In this document: positions 16,512 to 24,536 of the stretch, in pieces
Position numbering within the stretch: position 1 is the stretch's first letter
Layout: each line of letters starts with the position of its first letter
Source of the DNA: a virus
IMG/VR virus record: IMGVR_UViG_3300032116_000959
Location: 1-30,012 of that record
Length of the DNA stretch: 30,012 nt
Direction: 5' to 3' (one strand)
Notes under the pieces: generated by a model
The model's database searches: none
Told to the model about the DNA's origin: nothing
The model's input: only the letters and a program-made list of their open reading frames with translations
Made by a program: the position numbers and the translations under genes

Positions 16512-16651
16512 CTAGTCTTAAAGTGCCACCATTTTTTTCTTAACCTTGTCATGTCTTGGTCAAGTCGTTTATGTTTATCTGAAGTTCTTTTCTTAAACCA
16601 TCTGCGTAGTAATAACTTACCGCCTACACGTTTAGCACCATACACTATCAC
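16502..16651 (-). CDS. Small, very basic protein (49 aa, GTG start)
   Basis: A 49-codon frame starting GTG in a GTGA overlap with the upstream stop, and ending 10 bases inside the TPR gene. It is strongly basic (VIVYGAKRVGGKLLLRRWFK ... TRLRKKWWHFKTRWT) with clusters of Arg, Lys and Trp. It contributes no recognised domain. The exact GTGA junction and lack of any other gene in this stretch support it. It may bind nucleic acid or membrane; this is a guess from composition. Confidence 0.5.
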   Translation of the reverse strand: MIVYGAKRVGGKLLLRRWFKKRTSDKHKRLDQDMTRLRKKWWHFKTRWT

Positions 16652-16848
16652 TTAGCATGTTTCCAAGCGTATTTAAAGCGTTGCCACCATGATAGTTTAT
16701 TTATATTATCTTCTACCATATTTTTTAAGGCTACATCTATACCAGCTTGCATAAGAACTCTACGACCTTCTTCATTCGTATCTACGTCTATATGCCATGT
16801 ATCGCCATTTTCTTTAACACGCAATACTTTTAATTTAGCTTTAGCCAT
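16648..16848 (-). CDS. Hypothetical protein (66 aa)
   Basis: 66 residues starting MAKAKLKVLRVKENGDTWHI, with a short beta half (HIDVDTNEEGRRVLMQAGID) and an amphipathic, basic/aromatic C-terminal helix ending WWQRFKYAWKHAK. No family recognised. It overlaps the upstream gene by 8 bases and the downstream gene by 4, as the rest of the operon does. Located between capsid and glycosyltransferase genes. Confidence 0.6.
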   Translation of the reverse strand: MAKAKLKVLRVKENGDTWHIDVDTNEEGRRVLMQAGIDVALKNMVEDNINKLSWWQRFKYAWKHAK

Positions 16849-17164
16849 TCTTTGTTGTTAATTTAAGATATGGATAGTTTTCGTTTATTTCTTTTACAAG
16901 AGCTTTAGTGTGGTCAGGGTTATATATATCTATACCCTTTTGCTTTAATTGCATTTCCACTACTGGAGGAATGCTAGCAAAGTGCGCCCATTCTTGTTTA
17001 ACGCCTTTGTCCCAAATATCTGGGTTATCTCTTGCTTCTTTAATTTTGTCTAACATTCCACTCAAGTCTTGAGTAGAGGTTAGGTAGTATGTATCTTTAG
17101 CTGGGTCATAGTCAAAGTACTGACTTACACCTGTTACGCTATTGTGGTCAAATAATATTGGCAT
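16841..17164 (-). CDS. Hypothetical protein (107 aa)
   Basis: 107 residues starting MPILFDHNSVTGVSQYFDYD. The sequence is mixed alpha/beta with a central helix (MLDKIKEARDNPDIWDKGVK) and the block WAHFASIPPVVEMQLKQKGI. I think I have seen comparable proteins next to capsid genes of aquatic podoviruses, but know no function. It overlaps the stops and starts of both neighbours and is transcribed after the capsid terminator, so it is expected at lower level than the capsid. Confidence 0.6.
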   Translation of the reverse strand: MPILFDHNSVTGVSQYFDYDPAKDTYYLTSTQDLSGMLDKIKEARDNPDIWDKGVKQEWAHFASIPPVVEMQLKQKGIDIYNPDHTKALVKEINENYPYLKLTTKNG

Positions 17165-17324
17165 TTAATACCCAATCTTCAGCTATGTTTTCTGCTTGTT
17201 GTTCTGTCAATGCTACTTGACTATTTAAGTATGAATTGTCTTTATAAAACATAACTTCATATTCACCTGCTATCTTACAAACATTAGCAGTTTTGTTTTC
17301 GTTTTCAAATGTTGAAAGTATCAT
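17148..17324 (-). CDS. Small hypothetical protein (58 aa)
   Basis: 58 codons, ATG at 17324, running into the next gene by 17 bases. The protein begins MILSTFENENKTANVCKIAG and continues EYEVMFYKDNSYLNSQVALT, alternating beta strands with a short acidic helix (EQQAENIAEDW). It is the first gene after the capsid terminator; that hairpin's T-rich tail overlaps the space just before it, leaving little room for a ribosome site. No family recognised. Confidence 0.55.
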   Translation of the reverse strand: MILSTFENENKTANVCKIAGEYEVMFYKDNSYLNSQVALTEQQAENIAEDWVLNANII

Positions 17325-17325
17325 A

Positions 17326-17356
17326 AAAATACAATAGAGGGAGAATTAACTCCCTC
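17326..17356 (-). terminator. Intrinsic terminator after the capsid gene
   Basis: Perfect 7-bp inverted repeat gagggag (17337-17343) / ctcccTc (17350-17356) with loop aattaa, followed on the minus strand by TATTGTATTTTT. It sits 20 bases after the capsid stop and before the next gene's start. A terminator here is common in phages to set a high capsid level with partial read-through. Confidence 0.7.
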
Positions 17357-17376
17357 CATTATATCATAACTAATTA

Positions 17377-18330
17377 CTAAGCACCTACGTTTTGTACTTT
17401 AGCATGTGCATCTGGGTTTTGAACCACTAATGCGTATTCTGCTGTGAGTAACCATTTTGTGCTGTCACCAGTTTTAGCTAGTTCTTCTTTAGCCATTGGG
17501 CGTAATGAAGCTAAGCCAACATAACCTGGGTCTACGCATAAAACAGCTTGGTCACGCATGAAACGGTCAAGTTTCACAGTATGGTTACCGAAGTCGGATA
17601 CGTATACATCCGCTGCACCAGTAATTGTAGCTTGTGTTGTACCTTGAACGTTGTTGAACTTAGTAGCAATACCAGCAAAGCCTGAGAAACGAGCTTTGTT
17701 TGTAGCTGACATAAGGATAAGTGATGGCTCACCACCGTCTGTCCATGCTAATTGTAATGCTGATTTTAAGTCTGCTTCAATGAATGTTACAGAAGTACCA
17801 TCTGTTGGTGATGCTACTGTGCCATTGCTGAAGCCAGGTGTTGTACCTGCTGTTGAACCTGTTGCTAATACTCGGTTAGTAATCCATGATTCTACACCTG
17901 CAGTTGAACGAGCTGTTGCTGGACCACCTGCTGATGATGCTTGGTTACGAACGATTGCATATTCCATGTCACGTTTAAGTTCTTTACCAGCTTTCATAAG
18001 TTGGTAAGCAACTTCAGACTTACGACCATACTTACGTACTACGTCATATGTGTTTGAAATTTGAACTGTCTTACGTGAGATTTGTGTGTAGTTACCTAAT
18101 ACTGTTGTAGCAGGTAATGTTGCGAATGAAGCGTCATCACCTTCAACAGATGTATTAGTACCAGCTGCTGCGAGGGCGTCGGTCTGCCATTGGTGATAGG
18201 TTTGCCCAGCGCTCATACGCTTTGCAAGTGATAATAATGGTGTATCTTCTGGAGAAATATCAAAAATGATATCCTCAAATGATTCTGCTATACCTTTACC
18301 GGTATAACTATTGGTTGCTGAAACTGCCAT
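17377..18330 (-). CDS. Major capsid protein, SU10 type (DUF5309)
   Basis: 317 residues. It starts MAVSATNSYTGKGIAESFED and continues IIFDISPEDTPLLSLA, YHQWQTDALAAAGTN, EGDDA, KELKRDMEYAIVRNQ and VESWITNRVLATGS, the order of landmarks of the DUF5309 capsid proteins of phage SU10 and relatives (an HK97-like fold). The place directly after a scaffold gene and before a terminator agrees. Length fits the family (about 300-340). It would form the hexamers and pentamers of the head; no delta domain for self-scaffolding is visible, matching the separate scaffold. Confidence 0.85.
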   Translation of the reverse strand: MAVSATNSYTGKGIAESFEDIIFDISPEDTPLLSLAKRMSAGQTYHQWQTDALAAAGTNTSVEGDDASFATLPATTVLGNYTQISRKTVQISNTYDVVRKYGRKSEVAYQLMKAGKELKRDMEYAIVRNQASSAGGPATARSTAGVESWITNRVLATGSTAGTTPGFSNGTVASPTDGTSVTFIEADLKSALQLAWTDGGEPSLILMSATNKARFSGFAGIATKFNNVQGTTQATITGAADVYVSDFGNHTVKLDRFMRDQAVLCVDPGYVGLASLRPMAKEELAKTGDSTKWLLTAEYALVVQNPDAHAKVQNVGA

Positions 18331-18351
18331 GATATTTTTTTCCTTTGTAAA

Positions 18352-19356
18352 TTAAAGCATGTTTTCTATGAGTTTTGCAGCCATATCTGATTTGCCTGTC
18401 TTACGTAATTGCTCACGTAGTTGACGAGCATTAGAATTGGCTTCCGCTTTTGTGTCTTTAGCTCCAGGTTTCACAACTGGTTTTGCGCTTGACACTTTTT
18501 TCTTTACAGTAGAATTTTGTTGTAATTTGCGCCATTGCATAGCGTCATGCAATACCTTCACGTGACGAGGGTCAACAATTGCGTTGAGTTCTGCATCTGA
18601 AAAGCCATACTCTTTGCCAGTAGATAACAATGCTTGGTTAGTCTCAGGACTCCAATTTGGTATCTCTTTTGCTAGAATCTCTTTTCCTTTTGCTATCTTC
18701 TCAGCCATCAATTGCGTTTGCTTACTAACGACTTCCTGCTTTTTGGCTTCAAACTGTGAAACGAGTTGACTACGTTGTTGCTGTAGTTGGTTATATGTAA
18801 AGAAATGTTTTTGCGCTTCCACAAAGTCACTATCAGATAACTCTTGCCAATTCACGTTAGCATATTGGTTGAGTTGTTGGTCTAGTGCTGTGATTTTAGC
18901 TACATCTTCTATTAAGACATTGTTAAGTTGCATTTGCTCTTGAAAGGCTTGCTCTTGCATTTTTATCTGCTCAGCATAGGCTTCTAGCTCTTTACGTTGT
19001 TCTGCTACTTGTTGTGTCTTTTGTGTGTAGTCTAAGCCTTGTTGTGCTAATGCTACGACTTCGTCTAGTGGCTTTTCAACTTCTTCACCATTGACTTTTA
19101 GCTTTAAGATAGCAGGAACTTCATCTTCTTCAGACTGTTCTGCTTCTTCAGCTTGGTCATCTGGTGCATCATCTGTTGCTTCTTCTTCTGCATCTGTTTC
19201 TTCAACAGGTGCTTCTGCTTCTGCTTCAGCCTCTAGTGGTGGTTGTTCTTTCTCTTCAGGTGCATCTAAATTAGCTTGCACATCAGATACAATATCATCA
19301 CCTAGCATAGCCTCTAATCGGCTTTGTGGTGACTGTTCTACGACTTGGTCACTCAT
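18352..19356 (-). CDS. Scaffolding protein
   Basis: 334 residues. The first ~110 residues are acidic and disordered (Glu/Asp/Ala/Pro; for example DAPDDQAEEAEQSEEDE), the middle is a long coiled coil rich in Gln (YAEQIKMQEQAFQEQMQLNN), and the last 60 residues are basic (QNSTVKKKVSSAKPVVKPGA, KTGKSDMAAKLIENML). Acidic N-terminus, coiled coil and basic capsid-binding tail are the standard scaffold plan, and it lies directly before the capsid gene. AAGGAAAA supports the ATG at 19356 rather than one eight codons earlier. It is expected to leave the head before DNA packaging. Confidence 0.8.
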   Translation of the reverse strand: MSDQVVEQSPQSRLEAMLGDDIVSDVQANLDAPEEKEQPPLEAEAEAEAPVEETDAEEEATDDAPDDQAEEAEQSEEDEVPAILKLKVNGEEVEKPLDEVVALAQQGLDYTQKTQQVAEQRKELEAYAEQIKMQEQAFQEQMQLNNVLIEDVAKITALDQQLNQYANVNWQELSDSDFVEAQKHFFTYNQLQQQRSQLVSQFEAKKQEVVSKQTQLMAEKIAKGKEILAKEIPNWSPETNQALLSTGKEYGFSDAELNAIVDPRHVKVLHDAMQWRKLQQNSTVKKKVSSAKPVVKPGAKDTKAEANSNARQLREQLRKTGKSDMAAKLIENML

Positions 19357-19381
19357 AATATTTTCCTTGAAATTAGACAAT

Positions 19382-19401
19382 AAAAAAGACTCATAAGAGT
19401 C
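19382..19401 (-). terminator. Intrinsic terminator upstream of the scaffold gene
   Basis: On the minus strand GACTC-TTAT-GAGTC followed by TTTTTT, a perfect 5-bp stem with a tetraloop and U-run. It lies about 25 bases before the scaffold ATG, so there is no room for a promoter between them. Transcription of scaffold and capsid must therefore pass through it. Confidence 0.7.
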
Positions 19402-19451
19402 CTAAGTAGGCTTGTCCTTACCTAAATTCTTTTGCATGTCAAAACGGTTTT

Positions 19452-19483
19452 CACTCAAAATACTGACAAATTGCTTTTGAATG
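19452..19483 (-). other. Second hairpin in the portal-scaffold gap
   Basis: Nine-pair inverted repeat cactcaaaa (19452-19460) / ttttgaatg (19475-19483), one G-U pair, 14-base loop, directly after the small gene that follows the portal. There is no U-run, so it may be an mRNA-processing or stability hairpin. The 127-base gap between the two flanking genes holds only this, a weak TTGACA (19437-19442) without a matching -10, and the terminator. Confidence 0.4.
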
Positions 19484-19489
19484 AAACAC

Positions 19490-19762
19490 TTACCCAAATA
19501 TTTTAAACTTAGGTCTGTCCGTCTGAATAGCTGCTAACTTACCTGTTTGCATAACGTCAGTAAGTTGCTTGTTAATTTGGTTTAGTAATTGTAATGCGAT
19601 AACTAATCTGTTATGGGTCTTTTCGTCACCTAGTGGACTATTAGTCATACTAGATACAATGCTTTCACGAACCTTCTCTAATGCTTCTTTATAGATAGGG
19701 TTATCTAATATCTGTGCTGCTTGTTCACCACGTTTTACTTCTTCTAGTGACTTATCCGCCAT
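19490..19762 (-). CDS. Hypothetical protein, portal-adjacent (90 aa)
   Basis: 90 residues starting MADKSLEEVKRGEQAAQILD. It is mostly helical (NPIYKEALEKVRESIVSSMT, LVIALQLLNQINKQLTDVMQ) and ends basic/aromatic (DRPKFKIFG). Small helical proteins between portal and scaffold are frequent in podoviruses, but the role is not known to me. It overlaps the portal stop by 11 bases. Confidence 0.65.
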   Translation of the reverse strand: MADKSLEEVKRGEQAAQILDNPIYKEALEKVRESIVSSMTNSPLGDEKTHNRLVIALQLLNQINKQLTDVMQTGKLAAIQTDRPKFKIFG

Positions 19763-21758
19763 ACATCATTCCTGATTGTGCCTTAATTTGTGCGATAGCT
19801 AAATCTGTTTCAGCTTTGAGTTGAGCTTTAAATCTTTCTAACTCTGCTTGTGCTGCTATCTTCTCACGTTCAATTATAACATCATTTTGTGAACGTAACT
19901 GCTCTTGTTGTAGTTGAGCTGCTGCTTTTTCACGTTCTATTTGTAATTGACCTTGAACTGCAATTTCAGCTTCAGAAGGTTTATCTTCTTGCTGACCTTC
20001 CATTTGTGGTGTATTAGCTGGGTTTACCCAGAACTCTTCAGGGTTCTTAAAGCCTGCGTTTTGTGTGAGTTTAGCTAACGCATTGTAAATCTTCTCTGGG
20101 TTTGTAAGACCTACTTGGATAGCTTCTTTTTGCATATTCAAGATAGATGTTAAGTGCATAAGTTGTTGGTCTTTATTACCAGCACCTAAGCCTACAGAGA
20201 TAGATAAGTCTTTACGATCATCCCATTCTCTTGGGTCAATCTCTACCCATTTGTTTCTAATACGAACAATGTCAGGTTTAGTAAGTGTAGTTCTGACTAA
20301 CTTGTGAACAAGTTTAAATAGTTCTTTTACACCTGTTTCTGCAAATGTTCTAGCTACTAGCTCAATTCTTTGTTGAGCAGCGTTCATAATTTGTGATACG
20401 CCTGTAGCTGTCTTGTTAAGACTATTAGAGTCTAAGCCTTGGTTATATGCTGTGATACCTGTTCTCTTCTCTTTCATAGAGTCCATGTATTCAACCATAC
20501 CGAATGATGATGCTGGTAGTGGTGGATGTGATAAAGGCATAATGCCTGCACCTGGGTCACCTTCTACACGAACAATACCACCTGGTCTTGATGTGAGCAT
20601 ATCGTCTAGGTTTACTCTGTCAGAGATAGCATAACGACCATTGTTAGCTAGATACATATTATCTAACTGACCACGAATAAGTGTAGACTTGATAAGCTGA
20701 ATGTCCATAGTCAAGTCAGCATAAGAACGACCAATATGTCTATGTGGCATAATCATTGGTGTGATACATGCAAATGGAACATACTCGCATGGTTCTTTGT
20801 AGAGAATAGTATTGCCTAATACGACTACTCTATGTCTCTTACCTTCTAACTTAATGTATGTGTCTTTAACTAGAGCTTCGTTAGACTCAATAGCTCTATC
20901 ATATTCTTCGTCATAAATATCACGTGCATTAGACTCTTCTTCAAATGTATCACGAAGGTCTGACATGATAGACTTAATGTATTCTAGTGGCTTGTCAAAT
21001 GTTTCTGCAATATCTGACAACTGCATAACTTCTCTATGTTGAACGAAACGTGCATCTTGTAAGTTAGGACCTGACACTTCTACAGATACCATCATGTTTT
21101 CAGGTGCTACGTTCTCAATGACAATCTCTGTTTCTTTTTCTGTAATCTTGAGCTTAACGTCATGTAACATAGGTTGCATAACTGTAGCTGGGTCAACACC
21201 ATTGATAGCTGCTTGTTGATAAACAACATCCATGTTGATAGATGGGTCAGGATAGGCTTCGTGTTCTAATACTTCTGTATTCTCATCTGACGCTAACATT
21301 TGGAGCTGGGCGTCTGTCAACCCCTTATATTCGTACTCTTCTTCTTCCTCTTCTTCTTCGGCATATACTTTTACATAACCGTTTTTAGAGAGTAATGCGT
21401 CTTTAAACCATACGTAGAATATCTTGAACCCTTCGTTCTTTTCCATCACGATATGGTTAATGTAATCTGTTTCTTGGTCTGCTGCGTCTTGGTCTTCAGG
21501 ACCTTTAGGGTCAAACTGAACAACCTTATCACCGGCTACAAAGACTTTTAAAAGCTGTGGGAGTGCTGACTCAATCGTGTCTTGAACGTCATAAGATACA
21601 ACTTGGCTACGACCTTCTTCTTCGTTACCGAATGGTTGTCCTAGGTAGTAGTCAATCGCTTCTGCTCTATCATTAGACAATGCACTATCATTTACACCAT
21701 AGGCAATATTCTCTTCTGCCTCTATCTGTGCAATTATCTCCATGTCTTGTATCTTCAT
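19752..21758 (-). CDS. Portal protein (P22/SU10-like)
   Basis: 668 residues. Landmarks typical of large podovirus portals are an N-terminal helical region (ALSNDRAEAIDYYLGQPFGN), the wing (VVSYDVQDTIESALPQLLKV, WFKDALLSKNGYVKVY), GRSYADLTMDIQLIKSTLIR and GITAYNQGLDSNSLNKTATG in the stem/clip region, then a C-terminal Gln/Glu/Lys-rich helical barrel (QREKAAAQLQ-like, LQIEREKAAAQLQQEQLRS). An acidic run of eight Glu follows residue 134. Twelve copies form the DNA channel. The ATGA overlap with the terminase and AGAGGA upstream support the start. Confidence 0.85.
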   Translation of the reverse strand: MKIQDMEIIAQIEAEENIAYGVNDSALSNDRAEAIDYYLGQPFGNEEEGRSQVVSYDVQDTIESALPQLLKVFVAGDKVVQFDPKGPEDQDAADQETDYINHIVMEKNEGFKIFYVWFKDALLSKNGYVKVYAEEEEEEEEYEYKGLTDAQLQMLASDENTEVLEHEAYPDPSINMDVVYQQAAINGVDPATVMQPMLHDVKLKITEKETEIVIENVAPENMMVSVEVSGPNLQDARFVQHREVMQLSDIAETFDKPLEYIKSIMSDLRDTFEEESNARDIYDEEYDRAIESNEALVKDTYIKLEGKRHRVVVLGNTILYKEPCEYVPFACITPMIMPHRHIGRSYADLTMDIQLIKSTLIRGQLDNMYLANNGRYAISDRVNLDDMLTSRPGGIVRVEGDPGAGIMPLSHPPLPASSFGMVEYMDSMKEKRTGITAYNQGLDSNSLNKTATGVSQIMNAAQQRIELVARTFAETGVKELFKLVHKLVRTTLTKPDIVRIRNKWVEIDPREWDDRKDLSISVGLGAGNKDQQLMHLTSILNMQKEAIQVGLTNPEKIYNALAKLTQNAGFKNPEEFWVNPANTPQMEGQQEDKPSEAEIAVQGQLQIEREKAAAQLQQEQLRSQNDVIIEREKIAAQAELERFKAQLKAETDLAIAQIKAQSGMMYGG

Positions 21759-23011
21759 ACTATTCCTCTGTTATTGTATTGTATCTTACCAGTAGTCCAT
21801 GACTCGTTCTTCATGTTTTCTATGGAAGTACATAAGTATCTAAATGCGTCTGCACCATGAGAGTATTCATCATGTAATGGCGCACCAGGTTCGTTAGTTG
21901 CAGAGTTTATACTTCTGCGATAATTCTTTAAACATTCAACAAGTCTATTTGCTGACTTGTCAAAGTATATTCTGTGAAAGTTCATACGTGCTAGTTTAAT
22001 ACCAGACTCTATATCTTGTTTAGGAACAATACGTACATCCCAACCAAGTTTACGCATAATATCTTCTGCTGATATTCCATGCTTAAAGTCTTTAGACTGT
22101 CCGTCATGTGGTAAGAACATTGTTCCCCAATTGTATGACATATCTTTTAACTGTGCTGAATAACTATCTAATGTTCTGTGGTCATCTTCTATGTAACCAA
22201 TAACACGTAAGTCTGATACACCTTTTTGGCATAGGATAACTGACATGCTATCGTTCCAACCTAAGTCCATAACTACATGAACCTTTAGCATTGGGTCATA
22301 AGGAACAGTTGTTATACGACCATTCTCTTGTGCTTCTCTTATCTCGTTAGCATAGATAGCACCATCTACTGCTGCTTTACATTCACCTTCCCATATGTTT
22401 GCATAGTCAGGGTTAGTCTTTTCGCTATGCTGACGTTCTATCTCTAGTACTTCAGGAAACCATGGGTTGTCTTGGTAATTAACCTTAACGACTTTAGCGT
22501 TCTCTGGTGGATTAACTACAAATCTTTGGTATGTGTCGTCTGTGTCTATATTTGGGTTAAATGATACCCATATCTCTGAATTAGGTTTACGTATTGTAGG
22601 TATTAAAATATCCCACGACTTCTTTGATACTGTTTGTGCCTCCTCCACCCAGACAATATCACATCCTTCAAAAGACTTAATGGACTCCACAGTATTAGTA
22701 GCCAACCCAGTAAAACTGAACGTGCTACCATTAAGACCACGTATCTCTGCTTCCAATACTTCATAGAAAGCTCCTAGACCTAATGCTTGTATTTGGTCGT
22801 TAAGTAATGTATGAACTGACTGCTTAATAGACTTTTGTATTTCACGTGCGCATAAGACACGTGTAGGCTCATTAGCTGCTTTTATAAGCAATGCTCTTGC
22901 ATAAGACCAGCTTTTCCCAGAGCCTCTGCCGCCATAACTTACTTTATATCTGTATGGCTCAAAAAGAAACTGTAACTTATCAGGAAATGTTGCTATCGTC
23001 TGGCTTGACAA
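21755..23011 (-). CDS. terL: Terminase large subunit
   Basis: 418 residues, motor and nuclease for DNA packaging. Walker A is GGRGSGKSW near residue 27, Walker B CDIVWVEEAQ near 115, followed by the coupling motif (FNPN near 155). The nuclease half has VVMDLGWNDSMSVILC and HDEYSHGADAFRY, supplying the acidic metal-binding residues. It resembles the PBSX-family type terminases. The start is TTG at 23011, with AGGA eight bases upstream, inside the small subunit frame; no ATG occurs before the ATPase site. Confidence 0.9.
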   Translation of the reverse strand: MSSQTIATFPDKLQFLFEPYRYKVSYGGRGSGKSWSYARALLIKAANEPTRVLCAREIQKSIKQSVHTLLNDQIQALGLGAFYEVLEAEIRGLNGSTFSFTGLATNTVESIKSFEGCDIVWVEEAQTVSKKSWDILIPTIRKPNSEIWVSFNPNIDTDDTYQRFVVNPPENAKVVKVNYQDNPWFPEVLEIERQHSEKTNPDYANIWEGECKAAVDGAIYANEIREAQENGRITTVPYDPMLKVHVVMDLGWNDSMSVILCQKGVSDLRVIGYIEDDHRTLDSYSAQLKDMSYNWGTMFLPHDGQSKDFKHGISAEDIMRKLGWDVRIVPKQDIESGIKLARMNFHRIYFDKSANRLVECLKNYRRSINSATNEPGAPLHDEYSHGADAFRYLCTSIENMKNESWTTGKIQYNNRGIV

Positions 23012-23294
23012 AGAGTATTCCTATTCCACTAGGTAAGTTAGAACCATCTGGTCCTGTTAATTCTTGAGTAGCTACAGCTTTACCATCTAGTCTATCGCCT
23101 ACTTCTTTCATAGCACCTAAATCACCTTCGGCTGCTTTTTCAAATAGCTTTTCTGCTATAGCATGTATACGCTTATAGTCTTCTTGTATGGCAAGTTTAC
23201 GAATCGTATTTGCCCATATCCTATTGTTTTTACTAGAATTTGTGTTTCCTGGTTGCCCGCCTACTTTACGCTCTAATTCTTCTTCTTTGTCCAT
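22980..23294 (-). CDS. terS: Terminase small subunit-like protein
   Basis: 104 residues. The N-terminal KVGGQPGNTNSSKNNRIWAN is the GxxPGNxN-type basic segment of a small DNA-binding family often called DUF5681/small terminase. A helical part (YKRIHAIAEKLFEKAAEGDL, GAMKEVGDRLDGKA) follows. Small terminases of this length bind the packaging site and recruit TerL. Position directly upstream of, and overlapping, the large subunit by 32 bases supports this. No strong HTH is visible. Confidence 0.65.
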   Translation of the reverse strand: MDKEEELERKVGGQPGNTNSSKNNRIWANTIRKLAIQEDYKRIHAIAEKLFEKAAEGDLGAMKEVGDRLDGKAVATQELTGPDGSNLPSGIGILFVKPDDSNIS

Positions 23295-23325
23295 AATATT
23301 GCAACTCCATTAGGTTGGTTGCCCT

Positions 23326-23832
23326 TTAATTATAATCTTTAAATGCTGACTTCCCTTGTTTGTTTAACTTTAAGTATTGTTTATAAGCATTTTCTTTTAA
23401 TGCTCTTGCTTCAGGACTATTTTGTGATAATAGACCTGCTTCTAATAATTGTATGTTCTTTATCATCTGTGGTGTCATATCTTGTGTCACCATAGGATAA
23501 AATGGCTCTTTAGGTGTATTGCCACCTAGTGAGTATTCTGTAATGTAGCCACCTTGTAAGCTAGGAATCAAACCTTGCCATCCTGAAGTCTTTGGCATCA
23601 TTTCACCACCGTATGTGCCATCTTTTTTCATAAATGCACGTAAACCATAAGGGTTAGGATAGTTAGTAGCTAATAAACCACCTTGACTAGGAATAGATGC
23701 TTCACCTGTGCTTAATAATGACTGAGCTGCTTGTTCTTTAGCACCTTGTTGTGCCATTTTACGCATCTCTAGTTCTTGTGCGCTAGGTTGTCCACCTGTC
23801 ATAGCATTAACTAAATAGTCTAAGAAGTTCAT
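23326..23832 (-). CDS. Hypothetical protein (168 aa), possibly virion-associated
   Basis: 168 residues starting MNFLDYLVNAMTGGQPSAQE. Conserved-looking blocks are FMKKDGTYGGEMMPKTSGWQ and GYITEYSLGGN, with a basic C-terminal helix (ALKENAYKQYLKLNKQGKSA). It has no enzyme motif and I know no function; comparable short proteins lie in late operons of other podoviruses. ATGA overlaps the glycosyltransferase gene stop. Confidence 0.6.
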   Translation of the reverse strand: MNFLDYLVNAMTGGQPSAQELEMRKMAQQGAKEQAAQSLLSTGEASIPSQGGLLATNYPNPYGLRAFMKKDGTYGGEMMPKTSGWQGLIPSLQGGYITEYSLGGNTPKEPFYPMVTQDMTPQMIKNIQLLEAGLLSQNSPEARALKENAYKQYLKLNKQGKSAFKDYN

Positions 23833-24536
23833 AGTTCTGACTCTCTATTCTTTCCTTTTAATGGGTATATCATTCTTTGATACGTCTCAAACCATTCTTG
23901 ACTATAGTCTGTATTCTGATAGTCTTTAAAGCATGGTGTGCCTAATGTGTGATGCACTAACTTGGCATCTTTGTTGTATTCGTATTCTGTTTCTAGCCAG
24001 TTCCATGTTTCGTCTAGCTTACCTACTTGTTCTTCAGGATATTTGAGCCATTCAAATCTGTGTAGGTATTTACCTGTTTGTTCTTGCACAAACTTAGGTG
24101 TTAATTGTTTATTGAGCCAATGCCCACAATTCCATAGCATTACTGATGACCAGTTTTTCTTAGGGTAATCTTCATTTTTAGCACCTAGATACTTGATAGG
24201 ATGCTTTGTTGTGTAGTTATGCTTTACGACTTTGACTGCTTCGTCATTATCAAAGTTAGCTAGTATCTCTGCAATATCTGTTCGGCAAGTCATATCTCCA
24301 TCTACGAATAGTGCAATACCTTTAAAGTTATTTAGATATGGCACTAGAAAGCGTGAATAGATAAATGCGTTGCTACCGTCTTTATGTGTTTCTTCGTAGT
24401 CTTTTAAAGTATTTAGTGCTAATGGTGTAAAACTTACCGGTATAGATGACTTCTCTATAACTGATTGACAAAAGTTATGATAAGCAATTGGTTCTACTTT
24501 TCCATCATATCCTACGTATATATCTAGTTTTTGCAT
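23829..24536 (-). CDS. GT8-like glycosyltransferase
   Basis: 235 residues. The strand-Asp-x-Asp motif IALFVDGDMTCRTDIAEI near residue 75 supplies the metal/nucleotide-sugar ligands of GT-A enzymes of the GT8 type (glycogenin, galactosyltransferases). Supporting landmarks are the N-terminal LDIYVGYDGKVEPIAYHNFC, SSVMLWNCGHWLN (acceptor loop) and KLVHHTLGTPCFKDY near the end. It lies before the terminase region, far from the other three glycosyltransferases but in the same operon. It probably transfers a hexose to a phage or host glycan. Confidence 0.75.
   Translation of the reverse strand: MQKLDIYVGYDGKVEPIAYHNFCQSVIEKSSIPVSFTPLALNTLKDYEETHKDGSNAFIYSRFLVPYLNNFKGIALFVDGDMTCRTDIAEILANFDNDEAVKVVKHNYTTKHPIKYLGAKNEDYPKKNWSSVMLWNCGHWLNKQLTPKFVQEQTGKYLHRFEWLKYPEEQVGKLDETWNWLETEYEYNKDAKLVHHTLGTPCFKDYQNTDYSQEWFETYQRMIYPLKGKNRESEL

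Noticed and set aside
19402-19437. Eleven-codon leader peptide (MQKNLGKDKPT) just before the scaffold terminator
   Set aside because: It would suit an attenuation model, but there is no ribosome site and the codons show no pattern of a regulated amino acid.
19420-19442. TTGACA as a -35 box for a scaffold promoter
   Set aside because: No -10 hexamer occurs at 16-18 bases, and the terminator would stop such a transcript.
23301-23322. GCAAC/GTTGC hairpin over the ribosome site of the small terminase gene
   Set aside because: Only five pairs with a long loop; too weak to claim a regulatory element.
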